From an uncultured Ignavibacteria bacterium (GTDB taxonomy: Bacteria; Bacteroidota; Ignavibacteria; Kapaibacteriales; Kapaibacteriaceae): DNA of 53,992 nt. The translations under genes and the position numbers were made by a program. Positions 17,701 through 26,541 of this stretch are shown piece by piece. The notes beneath the pieces were generated by a model. The model saw nothing but the letters and a program-made list of their open reading frames with translations. It searched no databases and was not told where the DNA came from. Every line of letters begins with the position of its first letter. Within the stretch, counting starts at the first letter, position 1. Location: assembly GCA_937870915.1 (NCBI GenBank), contig CALMZQ010000137.1, positions 1-53,992 on the forward strand. Direction: 5' to 3'.

Positions 17701-18165
17701 ATGCATCGAACACACGTCTGGATCATCGCCATTCTGACGGTTGGTTCCCTCGTGTTGTCGAGCTGCAATGCCTTCAACTACATCGACCGTAAGCGTACGA
17801 TGTCGATGGCCTGTAACACTCCTCAGCCATTGTGGGTGAAGAACACCGCAGAGGTGTTTGACCAAAACGGCTACACGGTCATCGAAAAGAATGAAGAAGA
17901 GGGCGTGATTGTGGCCCAAGACTCCATCGACCAAGTTGAATACCGTTATACCATGCTCGTTCGCACCTGGCGGGTTCAGCACATCAAAGACTCGGTCTTT
18001 GTTGATGTGTATTCTGTTTCAACGCGCATGGATGGCAGCGATGTTACCATGACCTGGGACAAACGCTGGTCCGGCGAACAGGTAAAGTCTTGGATGCGCC
18101 CCATCCTGACCAACCTCGAGACGGTGTGCGGACTGGGAAGTCCGGTGTTGCCGGGTGGGCGTTAA
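17701..18165 (+). CDS. Small predicted lipoprotein
   Basis: A 154-residue protein not assigned to a family. The ATG at 17701 is preferred over the longer frame from 17662 because GGAGG at 17691-17695 sits five bases upstream and it begins a lipoprotein signal (IIAILTVGSLVLSSCN) with a lipobox ending LSSC. The mature part is a compact alpha/beta domain with VFDQNGYTVIEKNEEEG and YRYTMLVRTWRVQHIKD. It probably sits on the periplasmic side of a membrane. The gene ends at a convergent intergenic repeat. Confidence 0.75.
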   Translation: MHRTHVWIIAILTVGSLVLSSCNAFNYIDRKRTMSMACNTPQPLWVKNTAEVFDQNGYTVIEKNEEEGVIVAQDSIDQVEYRYTMLVRTWRVQHIKDSVFVDVYSVSTRMDGSDVTMTWDKRWSGEQVKSWMRPILTNLETVCGLGSPVLPGGR

Positions 18166-18205
18166 TGTGCTTGTTAGATTGCTAGAATGTTAGAGTGCTA
18201 GAGTG
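18166..18205. repeat. Intergenic 8-bp-period degenerate repeat (YTAGARTG type)
   Basis: Read in eights, TTAGATTG, CTAGAATG, TTAGAGTG and CTAGAGTG follow one another between two convergent stops. The period matches the repeats at 8304 and 30903 but the unit is different and degenerate. No strong inverted repeat was found in this one. Confidence 0.65.
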
Positions 18206-18541
18206 TTAACGAGAGAGGTTAAGGGTGTCCGGCACTTCGATCTCCATCATGAGCATAGCTGAGGCAACTGTTTTGCCTTGGGCATCGAGCTTAAGGGAGA
18301 CGGTACCGCCGCCTCCGAGAATGTTATTGAGCACAAAATTGACGGCCCAGAGGTTGGGCATTTCGTAGCGCTCAACGGCGCCTAGGCAGACCCCTTTAAA
18401 GTATTCTTGAACGCGTTCCGTGGTCAGAACGTCCCGGATTATAGGATACCATTCTTCTTTGTAGGCAATAACACCGCAGTTTGCAGCGTCACCTTTGTCG
18501 CCGCTGCGGGCGTGTGCGATCTGGGCTAGTGTGATCTTCAT
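18206..18541 (-). CDS. AtuA-like small ferredoxin-fold protein
   Basis: The product matches the small domain found at the C-terminus of AtuA-type proteins or as a separate subunit, recognisable by LAQIAHARSGDKGDAANCGV near the N-terminus, ERYEMPNLWAVNFVLNNILG, and GGGGTVSLKLDAQGKT. Such proteins accompany acyclic terpene and acyl-CoA breakdown genes in other bacteria; the biochemical role is not settled. The ATG at 18541 (111 residues) is chosen over the GTG at 18592 because similarity begins there. It is divergent from panD. No partner AtuA-like large subunit is next to it, so it may work with a protein encoded elsewhere. Confidence 0.78.
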   Translation of the reverse strand: MKITLAQIAHARSGDKGDAANCGVIAYKEEWYPIIRDVLTTERVQEYFKGVCLGAVERYEMPNLWAVNFVLNNILGGGGTVSLKLDAQGKTVASAMLMMEIEVPDTLNLSR

Positions 18542-18555
18542 CCCGCAAAATACGG

Positions 18556-18563
18556 TAACTTTG
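18556..18563 (+). promoter_or_regulatory. Bacteroidota-type -7 element for panD
   Basis: TAACTTTG is an exact TAnnTTTG, 43 bases before the panD ATG. A -33 element is not obvious. Confidence 0.45.
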
Positions 18564-18606
18564 TTGTCCACAAGGACAAACGGCACCGCCACTGCCAGGA
18601 GACAGT

Positions 18607-19002
18607 ATGAATCGCGTCATGTTCAAGTCAAAGATCCACAGAGCCCGTATCACACAGGCCGACCTTTATTATGAAGGCAGCCTAACGATCGACGAAGAGC
18701 TCATGGAGGCTGCAGACCTTATCGCCTACGAAAAAGTGTCGGTGGTGAATATTAATAACGGCGAGCGCTTCGAAACGTACGTTATCCCGGGTACACGGGG
18801 TAGTCGAGACATCTGCCTTAACGGTGCTGCCGCTCGTAAGGGGCATGTGGACGATGAGATCATCATCATCAGCTACACCTCACTGCCGGATGCAGAAGCG
18901 CGTGCGTATCAACCAACGGTTGTGCTGGTGGACAAGAACAACGACCCGGTCTCTACGTCGTCCAGCGTTGAAGCCTACACCCACCTGCCACGGCACAATT
19001 AA
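18607..19002 (+). CDS. panD: Aspartate 1-decarboxylase (precursor)
   Basis: PanD makes beta-alanine from aspartate for pantothenate and coenzyme A. The 131-residue proenzyme cuts itself between Gly24 and Ser25 ([12 protein letters not shown]) to create the pyruvoyl cofactor, and that site is intact. Other family landmarks are the N-terminal [11 protein letters not shown], the region [16 protein letters not shown] and the motif [25 protein letters not shown] lies six bases before the ATG. The glmU-like gene begins three bases after the stop, so the genes to gpmA are likely one operon. PanB and PanC are not in the window. Confidence 0.96.
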   Translation: MNRVMFKSKIHRARITQADLYYEGSLTIDEELMEAADLIAYEKVSVVNINNGERFETYVIPGTRGSRDICLNGAAARKGHVDDEIIIISYTSLPDAEARAYQPTVVLVDKNNDPVSTSSSVEAYTHLPRHN

Positions 19003-19005
19003 GGC

Positions 19006-19767
19006 ATGACCGGACATCGCGATCTCTCGGTCGCCATTCTCGCTGCCGGACAAGGCAAACGTATGGGCAATCCGGATCTGGCAAAGGTCCTCGCCCCGTT
19101 GTTCGGCAAGCCCCTTCTTGGATATGTCCTGGAACAAGCATCAGAACTGCACCCAACCAATGTTGTGGTGATTATTGGTCATCAAAAAGATGCCGTCCGC
19201 AGTTTTGTTGCCCAAGCCGCACCCCACGCCATTTGTGTCGTTCAGGATCAACAGCTGGGCACCGGCCACGCAGTACTACAAACAGCACCCGTCCTTGAGA
19301 ATACAGACACTGATGTGATCATCCTGAGTGGCGATGTGCCCCTACTCACGAGTTCAACCCTACAAGAACTGGTTGCCCGTCATAGGAGCATGCATGCTGT
19401 AGCAACAGTGCTAACGGCAATAGTACCGGATCCAACGGGATACGGACGAATCATTCGCGACAACAACGGCTACTTGCAGGCTATTGTAGAGCATAAGGAC
19501 GCCACGCCGGAACAACTCGCTGTAAACGAGATTAACTCCGGCGTTTATGTGGTGCATTCTACCGAGCTCTTCCGCGCATTAACAAGTGTTACGAACTCCA
19601 ACGCCCAAGGTGAGTTCTATCTCACTGATATCATCAGCATCCTTCAACGCGAAAAGCGTGTTGTAGAAGCCTGGTGCGCCCCTTCTTGGGAGGAGATCCA
19701 CGGCATCAATACAGTAACCGATCTTGAGCGAGCCGCCCAGCTCTTTAACGAGAGGAGTATTGCATGA
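19006..19767 (+). CDS. Stand-alone UDP-GlcNAc pyrophosphorylase (GlmU N-terminal domain only)
   Basis: A nucleotidyltransferase of 253 residues that aligns with the uridylyltransferase half of GlmU. The nucleotide-binding signature is VAILAAGQGKRMG (residues 9-21), followed by the KVLAPLFGKPLL lysine region, the UTP/metal site QLGTGHAVLQT and ILSGDVPLL, GYGRIIR, and NEINSGVYV. The C-terminal left-handed beta-helix acetyltransferase half of normal GlmU (about 450 residues) is absent, and the next gene starts inside the stop region (4-bp overlap), so this is not a frameshift remnant. It should make UDP-GlcNAc or a related UDP- or dTDP-sugar; the acetylation step must be done elsewhere. Confidence 0.85.
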   Translation: MTGHRDLSVAILAAGQGKRMGNPDLAKVLAPLFGKPLLGYVLEQASELHPTNVVVIIGHQKDAVRSFVAQAAPHAICVVQDQQLGTGHAVLQTAPVLENTDTDVIILSGDVPLLTSSTLQELVARHRSMHAVATVLTAIVPDPTGYGRIIRDNNGYLQAIVEHKDATPEQLAVNEINSGVYVVHSTELFRALTSVTNSNAQGEFYLTDIISILQREKRVVEAWCAPSWEEIHGINTVTDLERAAQLFNERSIA

Positions 19768-20165
19768 TCAGCGCAGTAGATCATATCGGGATTGCCGTTA
19801 AGGACCTCGAAGCAAGTATGGGGCTCTACAGCACCATTTTTGGGGTGACGGAGTTTCATCGCGAGCAGGTGGTTGACCAAGGAGTGGACATCGCATCATT
19901 CTCACTCGGCGGTGTACGCATCGAACTCACAGCGCCACTCAATGATGATTCACCTATCGCCGGCTTCCTTGCAAAGCGCGGTGAGGGAATCCATCATGTT
20001 GCCTTCCGGACAGATACTATCAATGATGACCTGCAACGGCTTGCTGCCAATGACGTGAAGTTGATCAACACTGTGCCACAACCAGGCGCACATGATATGC
20101 TTATTGCATTTCTACACCCGAAGTCAACAGGCGGTGTACTCATGGAACTTTGTTCGGAGAAATAA
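19764..20165 (+). CDS. mce: Methylmalonyl-CoA epimerase
   Basis: This vicinal-oxygen-chelate metalloenzyme interconverts (S)- and (R)-methylmalonyl-CoA in propionate metabolism. At 133 residues it has the usual length. The metal-ligand regions are visible: VDHIGIAVKDL at the N-terminus, GEGIHHVAFRT in the middle and the C-terminal HPKSTGGVLMELC. The ATG overlaps the previous stop by 4 bp (ATGA), so translation is coupled. Its mutase and carboxylase partners are not in the window. It is placed between a sugar nucleotide enzyme and phosphoglycerate mutase, a housekeeping-type operon rather than a pathway cluster. Confidence 0.93.
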   Translation: MISAVDHIGIAVKDLEASMGLYSTIFGVTEFHREQVVDQGVDIASFSLGGVRIELTAPLNDDSPIAGFLAKRGEGIHHVAFRTDTINDDLQRLAANDVKLINTVPQPGAHDMLIAFLHPKSTGGVLMELCSEK

Positions 20166-20167
20166 CA

Positions 20168-20788
20168 ATGTCGAGACTTACGCTCGTCCGTCACGGCGAG
20201 TCACAATGGAATCTAGAAAACCGCTTTACGGGATGGGTGGATGTTGATCTCTCACCCAAGGGAGAACAAGAAGCCAAGGCAGCGGGAGCGATCATCAAAG
20301 GTGTACCGGTTGATGTTCTCTTTACCTCTGTGCTGACGCGTGCAATTCGAACTGCCGATATCGCTCTTGCTGAAGCAGGCATTTCGAACCTGCCGGTTCA
20401 TCGCGATCAAGCATTGAACGAACGTCACTATGGTGACTTGCAGGGATTGAACAAGGCAGAAACGGCAGAAAAATTTGGTTCGGATAAGGTTCACGAGTGG
20501 CGCCGGTCCTATGATATTCCCCCACCGAATGGTGAATCACTCAAGGATACGCAAGCACGCGTAGCCCCCTACTACGAACAAGAAATCGTACCGCTTCTTA
20601 AGGCCGGCAAGAATGTCTTGGTTGTTGCACACGGCAACTCACTTAGGGCACTGGTCATGTTCGTTGAACATCTTACACCCGAACAGATTCTCAAGACGGA
20701 AATTGCAACAGGCGTTCCCATCACCTATGAACTCGACAAGGACCTCAACGTTGTCAGCAAGAACATTCTCGATCCGAAGTCTGCCTAG
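20168..20788 (+). CDS. gpmA: 2,3-bisphosphoglycerate-dependent phosphoglycerate mutase
   Basis: The enzyme interconverts 3- and 2-phosphoglycerate in glycolysis and gluconeogenesis. The phospho-acceptor His9 is in TLVRHGESQWNLENRFTGW, the acid/base glutamate in ALNERHYGDLQGLNKAE, and the second histidine in VLVVAHGNSLRALV. The 206-residue length is slightly short of the E. coli enzyme (about 250). The ATG at 20168 is used, two bases after the epimerase stop, with GGAG some ten bases upstream. Its 3' end overlaps the start of the TldD-like gene. Confidence 0.93.
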   Translation: MSRLTLVRHGESQWNLENRFTGWVDVDLSPKGEQEAKAAGAIIKGVPVDVLFTSVLTRAIRTADIALAEAGISNLPVHRDQALNERHYGDLQGLNKAETAEKFGSDKVHEWRRSYDIPPPNGESLKDTQARVAPYYEQEIVPLLKAGKNVLVVAHGNSLRALVMFVEHLTPEQILKTEIATGVPITYELDKDLNVVSKNILDPKSA

Positions 20789-22475
20789 GTTCGTCGTTGT
20801 TGCGGTCTTCGCGATCACAGCCACTACGTCCGTCATTGCGCAGCAGCAATCTCCGGTAATGCGGGCTATGAAGGCCGAGCTCGACCGAACAATGTCGCAA
20901 CTGAAGGGCAAGACGAATCCGCCCTATTTCCTTTCATACTCCGTTACTGAAGTCACCTCTACGGTGATCACGGCAAATATGGGTGCGCTCGATATCGATG
21001 TAACGTCGAAAAACCGCATCCTCGACGTAGACCTGCGCGTTGGGTCGTACCAGCTCGACAACACACGGAGTATCCGTGGAGTTGCCTTTGAGATGGGAAG
21101 GGGCACGCGTGGTGTTGAAATGCCCATGGGTGATGATGAACGTGCACTTCGAAGCGTTATCTGGTCTGCAACAGACAAGGCATATCGTTCAGCTGCCGAA
21201 CGCTACGGCAAGGTGCTAACGAATCTCCAAGTGAAGGTTCGAGAAGAAGACACATCAGCGGATCTATCACATGAACGCGCCTACGTATCGCTAAAGACGC
21301 CTGTCCCGTTTGAGTACGACACGGCAATGTGGCGTGACCGTGTCCGAGCGCTGAGTGCCATGTGCGCCGGAAAAGAGCACATCCTCTCCGGTCGAGTTTC
21401 TTTTCAAACAGACCTGCTCGTTAAATACGTTGTAAACTCCGAAGGCACGATGATCCAATCATCGGAACCGATCGTAAAGATGTTTGTGATCGTGAAGGCA
21501 AAGGCTGATGATGGCATGAGCCTTCCAATGTATGAGAGCTACTCTGCATATGCAGTAGACAGACTCCCATCGAAGAAACAGATGGAGAAGGAGGTTCAGC
21601 GTCTCATTGACATTGCACGAGCGCTACGGACAGCCCCTTTACTCGAGACCTATACCGGGCCGGCCATCCTTTCGGGACGTGCATCGGGAGTGTTCTTCCA
21701 CGAGATCTTCGGACACCGTGTTGAAGGTCATCGCCAGAAGGATGTGAATTCGAGTCAGACGTTTAAGCCCTTCCTCAACAAGCAGATCCTCCCATCGTTC
21801 ATCAACGTTGTGTTCGATCCCACAATCAAGTCGCTGCGTGGAAACGACATCGTTGGTGCATTTGAGTACGACGATGATGGCATGCCGGGCAAACGGGTTG
21901 TTGCCGTTGATAGTGGGATCTTCCGCAGCTTCTTGATGTCGCGCGCACCTATCGAAAACTTCCCGAACTCCAACGGTCACGGCAGACGTCAAGCCGGATT
22001 CAAGACCGTCTCTCGTCAATCCAACTTGATCGTAGAAGCTACCACGACAGTCCCCTACGACACACTCCGCACCATGCTGCGCCGCGAGTGTAGTAAGCAG
22101 AACAAAGAGTTCGGACTTCTCTTCGAAGACATTCAAGGGGGCTTCACATTCACCGGACGTACGGTGCCGAACGCATTCAACGTGCAACCACTCGTGGTTT
22201 ACAAGGTGTTTGCAGATGGCAGGCCCGACGAACTGGTGCGTGGTGTGGACCTGATCGGAACGCCCCTTACCACCTTCAACAACATCGTTGCGGCTGCAGA
22301 TGATCTCGGGATCTTCAATGGTGTGTGTGGTGCGGAGTCCGGCGGCGTGCCTGTGAGTGCAAGTTCTCCAAGCCTGCTCGTTTCAACGATAGAAGTTCAG
22401 AAGAAACAGAAGTCACAGGCTAAGCCGCCACTGCTGAGTGATCCGTCATTGAAGTCAAAGGAGGGTCGCCCATGA
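20727..22475 (+). CDS. Exported TldD-like zinc metalloprotease
   Basis: TldD and TldE (PmbA) normally form a cytoplasmic heterodimer that degrades unfolded peptides and matures microcin B17. The metalloprotease signature is complete here: HEIFGHRVEGH (His325, Glu326, His330). Flanking family landmarks are GRASGVFFHE before it and GRRQAGFKTVSRQSN and VYKVFADGRPDELV after it. Unlike typical TldD, the N-terminus is a signal peptide (RFVVVAVFAITATTSVIAQQ), so the enzyme appears periplasmic or secreted. The start is uncertain: ATG 20727 (overlapping gpmA by 62 bp) or TTG 20751, which has AAGGA about ten bases upstream. The following gene is the inactive partner, coupled by a 4-bp overlap. Confidence 0.85.
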   Translation: MNSTRTSTLSARTFSIRSLPRFVVVAVFAITATTSVIAQQQSPVMRAMKAELDRTMSQLKGKTNPPYFLSYSVTEVTSTVITANMGALDIDVTSKNRILDVDLRVGSYQLDNTRSIRGVAFEMGRGTRGVEMPMGDDERALRSVIWSATDKAYRSAAERYGKVLTNLQVKVREEDTSADLSHERAYVSLKTPVPFEYDTAMWRDRVRALSAMCAGKEHILSGRVSFQTDLLVKYVVNSEGTMIQSSEPIVKMFVIVKAKADDGMSLPMYESYSAYAVDRLPSKKQMEKEVQRLIDIARALRTAPLLETYTGPAILSGRASGVFFHEIFGHRVEGHRQKDVNSSQTFKPFLNKQILPSFINVVFDPTIKSLRGNDIVGAFEYDDDGMPGKRVVAVDSGIFRSFLMSRAPIENFPNSNGHGRRQAGFKTVSRQSNLIVEATTTVPYDTLRTMLRRECSKQNKEFGLLFEDIQGGFTFTGRTVPNAFNVQPLVVYKVFADGRPDELVRGVDLIGTPLTTFNNIVAAADDLGIFNGVCGAESGGVPVSASSPSLLVSTIEVQKKQKSQAKPPLLSDPSLKSKEGRP

Positions 22476-24238
22476 AAACGCCACTGTTGCTTACTCTGCT
22501 TGTAGCGTGTACATCGCTAACAAGCGCTCAACGCATGGATGAATCGGCGATATTTTCTGCGATGGATACCGAACTGCAGCGTTCGGTCCGCGAGTTGAAC
22601 CTTGGAGATCTGGCACGTCCGTATCACATTGAATATCTCCTGCAGATCCGACGCTCCGCAAGTGTACATGCCGTGCTCGGTACGGTTGAGGACATTGATT
22701 CCGGGGTCGTCGCATCGCTAACTGTGCGCGTGCGTGTTGGTGGAGCCAAGTTCGACAACACCAATTTCTTCGATGTCTCTCTAGGCTTCTTTGGGTCGAG
22801 CGACGATGAAGAAGGTTTTAAGAATCGCCGCATTCCCTTCGAACTGTCCGAAGAGACTTTGCGCAGAGAGTTGTGGCTTGCAACTGATGCATGCTTCAAG
22901 CAAGCAATTGAGATTTATGCAAAGAAGGAAGCAACACTCAAGAATCGCACACGGACGGACACCACATGGGATTTCAGCCTGATGCCGGGCGAGAGCATCG
23001 TTGCTGCAGATATGAACAGAGTAGTGGCAGATGTGCCGTCGATGATTGGGCTTACACAGAGGCTCAGTGCGATCTTTCGATCATATCCCTCGATACAAAA
23101 CTCGCGCGTTGGCATGGAGGTTGTGCCGAAAGAAACATTCTACATGAACACCGAAGGTAGAAGGCTGCACAAGTATGAATGTTTTACTGGCGTAGAGATC
23201 GTTGCAACAACGCAGGCATCCGATGGAATGCCATTGGCTCAGACATATGCTACCTATGGCATCGTCCCGTCGGACATTCCGTCGGTTGACTCCCTAGAAC
23301 GTGTTGTACGTTTGGCAGCGGCACGATTAGACAAACAAACATCGGCTCCAACCATAGAGGCATACTCTGGTCCAGTGATCTTTGAAGGTCAGGCAGCAGC
23401 CGGAGTGATCGGTCAGTTCTTTGCTCCAAATCTGGTCGCACAACGTCAGCCCCTTTCCGAAGGCGGCTTTTCTACCAATGACCGGAACCAAGCCTTCCAA
23501 AACAAGATCGGCGCACGTGTACTTCCCGAGTTCCTGAGTGTACAGGCAGTGCCGTCTCGTGCACGAGATAATGGTAGGATCGTTGCCGGACACTTTGATG
23601 TAGATGACGAGGGAATACGTGCGCAAGACGTAACACTTGTTGATAAGGGTTACCTGCGCGCCCTCCTGTCATCTCGGGTCCCAACGAAACGCGTGAAGTC
23701 CAGCAATGGTCATCAACGTGGTGGCGGTGCAATGCTCAGCGTTATCGACATTACATGTTCAGATGCGAAACGCAAGCTTTCGCCTTCTGATCTCAAGAAG
23801 AAACTCCTCAAGCTCGTGAAGGACCGTGAGCTTCCGTACGGGATCATCGTTCGATCAACGATGGACCAGAACCTACTCTTCACTGGCGTCTATCGCCAGC
23901 TCGGTTCTGATCTGCCTATTTCACAAGGAGAAGGCAAGATTGGACTCCTCGAGGCATATCGCGTCTATCCGGACGGACGCGAGGAACTCATACGCGGCGT
24001 TGAGGGGGCAGGCATTTCCCCTGCTACCTTCAAGGACATTCTGGCCGTATCTAAAACGAATAGCGTTCACAACTATCTCGCTCCGAGTGTTGTGCCATCC
24101 TTCATCACCGGCGGTTCGGCATATGTGATCGCAACGATCATTGCACCAGATATCCTTTTTGAAGATCTGGAAGTTCGACCGCTCGATGGTGATATGCCAA
24201 AACCACCGGTTATGACGAATCCGATTGCCGGGGAGTAA
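22472..24238 (+). CDS. Exported TldE/PmbA-like partner protein (no zinc motif)
   Basis: A 588-residue paralogue of the preceding TldD-like protease. It keeps the family frame (EAYSGPVIFEGQAAAGVIGQ at the place of the protease motif, RVPTKRVKSSNGHQRGGG and VYPDGREELIRGVEGAG) but the HExxxH zinc site is replaced by FFAPNLVAQRQ, so it cannot bind zinc in the same way. This is the expected arrangement of the non-catalytic TldE subunit. It also has a signal peptide (MKTPLLLTLLVACTSLTSAQ), as does its partner. The ATG overlaps the upstream stop by 4 bp. The pair probably forms an exported heterodimer; its peptide substrates are unknown. Confidence 0.82.
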   Translation: MKTPLLLTLLVACTSLTSAQRMDESAIFSAMDTELQRSVRELNLGDLARPYHIEYLLQIRRSASVHAVLGTVEDIDSGVVASLTVRVRVGGAKFDNTNFFDVSLGFFGSSDDEEGFKNRRIPFELSEETLRRELWLATDACFKQAIEIYAKKEATLKNRTRTDTTWDFSLMPGESIVAADMNRVVADVPSMIGLTQRLSAIFRSYPSIQNSRVGMEVVPKETFYMNTEGRRLHKYECFTGVEIVATTQASDGMPLAQTYATYGIVPSDIPSVDSLERVVRLAAARLDKQTSAPTIEAYSGPVIFEGQAAAGVIGQFFAPNLVAQRQPLSEGGFSTNDRNQAFQNKIGARVLPEFLSVQAVPSRARDNGRIVAGHFDVDDEGIRAQDVTLVDKGYLRALLSSRVPTKRVKSSNGHQRGGGAMLSVIDITCSDAKRKLSPSDLKKKLLKLVKDRELPYGIIVRSTMDQNLLFTGVYRQLGSDLPISQGEGKIGLLEAYRVYPDGREELIRGVEGAGISPATFKDILAVSKTNSVHNYLAPSVVPSFITGGSAYVIATIIAPDILFEDLEVRPLDGDMPKPPVMTNPIAGE

Positions 24239-24244
24239 CGCGAT

Positions 24245-26467
24245 CTATTCGATCGTCAACCGAACACCTGCGTAGAACATCCGAGAATCTAGCGGACCCC
24301 ATGTAAGAGAGGCATCGAATGTCTCTCCATATGGCATATCTGCGCCTAGGATCGGATCGTTCTGAATGAAGTTTGTTGCGTTCTCGATTCCCACGTAGAT
24401 GTCGAATGTTCCGAACCGTTTTGTGATCTGTCCGTTCACGCGCCACCATGATGGAAACGTATTGGAAAGGGTTGCTCCGGGCGGATTCCCGGATGTGGTT
24501 GGGAGGCGACCAGTGCTGTTCCAAGCAACTGTTACGTCTGCCTGCCACTCACCCTCCAACGTTGCATAGGAAAATGTCGTGAGCACACGAGACCGGCTCA
24601 CCATAGGTCGTTGTTGTTGAGTCCCACCATAGGGGGCTTGCACATCAACCCATCGGTATGCAACGAGCACATCAAATCGTGGTAATGGCGAAGCAAGAAC
24701 CTGCGCCATCACATTTGTTGCGTAGCTCGCACCGTTGAGGTTGGTGATCCACACTTCGCGGACAGATCTATCATAATCAACGACGATCTGATTTGAGAAG
24801 GACGTTGTGTAGATCTCCGCATCAAACGTGAGAGGTCGGTCAGCTACTTCGAATGACGTAGTGAAAGATGCGCCCATGTTCCATGAATCTTCGGGCCGGA
24901 ACGATTGATCGAAGTTGACCTGACGTGAGTTGATGTAGGATGAGAGGTTTTCCGTTACAACACTGGCAACACGCCATCCTCTACCAATGGATGCACGGAG
25001 CGACGTCATGTCCGTTATGCCCCATTTAACATGTGCGCGCGGAACAACTCGTGTTCCATAAAGGTTGTGCGCATCTGCGCGGAGTCCGGCAAGAATGGTG
25101 ACGTTTTTTGCCGGTTGCAATGTTGCCTCTGCATAGAGTCCGGGCACACGTTCGATGCGCGAGAATACGTTCGACATTAAGGATTCTTGCACGTCATCAT
25201 AGAGGTAGGAGAAGCCCCCTACCAGCTTGACTTCCTCGGAGAATGGCAGGGCGAGGACACCGCGCACATTAACGGTGCGTTGCAGACCGTGTGCCTGACG
25301 GAGTCCGAAGGTAGACGTTGCATCGTGATAGGCACCGGCTACAACAAGCGAAACGCCGCTACCTTCCATATCATCAAAAGCATTGAGGATGCCGAATTTG
25401 ACGAAGCCATCGGCATGTCCGATATCCGTTACGATGTCATACGGCGAGTCCGCAGTTGAATCATGTGCATGTGGATCGGCTGTATGTCCTACGATGCTTT
25501 GTCCGGACGTGTGTTGATCGAGGAGTCCGCGTACAAAGACCTGCCACTCTATCTCATCGTTGTTATACAACCACCGATGGACCACGTTCACCTGTTTGAA
25601 AGCTGGGATGTCTGCAAAGCCATCGTTGTTGTTATCCATCGTCATGTCCATGATCCTTCCATGGAGCATCGTCATGGTGCTGAGTTCATCTGTAATCTGC
25701 TGAGCACCATACAGATTGAGTTCAAACCGTGCCTGCGTATTTCCGTATGCATTCACGTAGAGGGAGGGGGCTGTGCGTGGGTCGTGCATGCTGATATTGA
25801 TCTGACCGGTCATCGACTCGTAGCCGTTGGTTACGGTAGAAGCCCCTTTGGATATACTGATCGATTCCATGAAGGGTCCGGGTACGTGATCTAGTCCGTA
25901 CGGCATTTCCAGCGATCGAACCAATGGTACTGCCTCTATCAAGAATTGCGTGTAGAGTCCGCGCAATCCAAGCAACTGGATTTGTTTTGCTCCACTAACG
26001 GCATCAGCAAAAGACACCTCTACGGATGGGTTCTTTTCGAAGGATTCAGCCAAGGAACAACAGGCCGCTTTTACGAGATCCTTTTTGGAGATTGTCTCCG
26101 TCTTTTGTGGCGCACGAGTGATAGTGGGCTGGTCTGCTTCAACCGTTACCACGTTCTCTGTTCGCAGTACCATCACCACCTCGATTGAGTCTGCAGGTGC
26201 AGCTACGAACTGCGTCTCATATCCGGCATACCGGATCTCGAGCGTGTCTGTGAGCGATGAGCGCTTGAGCATAAAGTGCCCACTCGCTGATGTAAGTGTA
26301 CCCTCTCGCGTGCCCTTCCACAAAACCGTAGCACTACGCAATGGCTCACGGTCGCCCCGTACTCCATCGGCTGTTACGAATCCATGTACCATGGATTGGG
26401 CTGCCAGACCAATAGGTATACTGGCAAGGACAAGCCCCAAAAAGGCTTTCAGAATTATCGTTGACAT
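24245..26467 (-). CDS. TonB-dependent outer-membrane receptor, probably for a metal
   Basis: An outer-membrane active transporter of 740 residues. A signal peptide (LKAFLGLVLASIPIGLAAQS) is followed by a carboxypeptidase-regulatory-like domain (GTREGTLTSASGHF, about residues 50-110), a plug domain (QIQLLGLRGLYTQFLIEAVP, then SISISKGASTVTNGYESMTG) and a C-terminal beta-barrel ending in RMFYAGVRLTIE, with a terminal hydrophobic strand. The ATG at 26467 is chosen over 26509: it has GAGGT five bases upstream and begins the signal peptide. The plug's Cys-Cys-Ser-Leu (KAACCSLAESFEKNPSVEV) and the cysteine-rich HYC_CC_PP neighbour suggest copper or another soft metal as substrate (inference). Confidence 0.88.
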   Translation of the reverse strand: MSTIILKAFLGLVLASIPIGLAAQSMVHGFVTADGVRGDREPLRSATVLWKGTREGTLTSASGHFMLKRSSLTDTLEIRYAGYETQFVAAPADSIEVVMVLRTENVVTVEADQPTITRAPQKTETISKKDLVKAACCSLAESFEKNPSVEVSFADAVSGAKQIQLLGLRGLYTQFLIEAVPLVRSLEMPYGLDHVPGPFMESISISKGASTVTNGYESMTGQINISMHDPRTAPSLYVNAYGNTQARFELNLYGAQQITDELSTMTMLHGRIMDMTMDNNNDGFADIPAFKQVNVVHRWLYNNDEIEWQVFVRGLLDQHTSGQSIVGHTADPHAHDSTADSPYDIVTDIGHADGFVKFGILNAFDDMEGSGVSLVVAGAYHDATSTFGLRQAHGLQRTVNVRGVLALPFSEEVKLVGGFSYLYDDVQESLMSNVFSRIERVPGLYAEATLQPAKNVTILAGLRADAHNLYGTRVVPRAHVKWGITDMTSLRASIGRGWRVASVVTENLSSYINSRQVNFDQSFRPEDSWNMGASFTTSFEVADRPLTFDAEIYTTSFSNQIVVDYDRSVREVWITNLNGASYATNVMAQVLASPLPRFDVLVAYRWVDVQAPYGGTQQQRPMVSRSRVLTTFSYATLEGEWQADVTVAWNSTGRLPTTSGNPPGATLSNTFPSWWRVNGQITKRFGTFDIYVGIENATNFIQNDPILGADMPYGETFDASLTWGPLDSRMFYAGVRLTIE

Positions 26468-26541
26468 TGGTACCTCATTCCGTTCAACACAAGTACGACC
26501 GCGCGGCACCTTGCCGGGGTCTGCGAGTGGACGGAAGGGTT

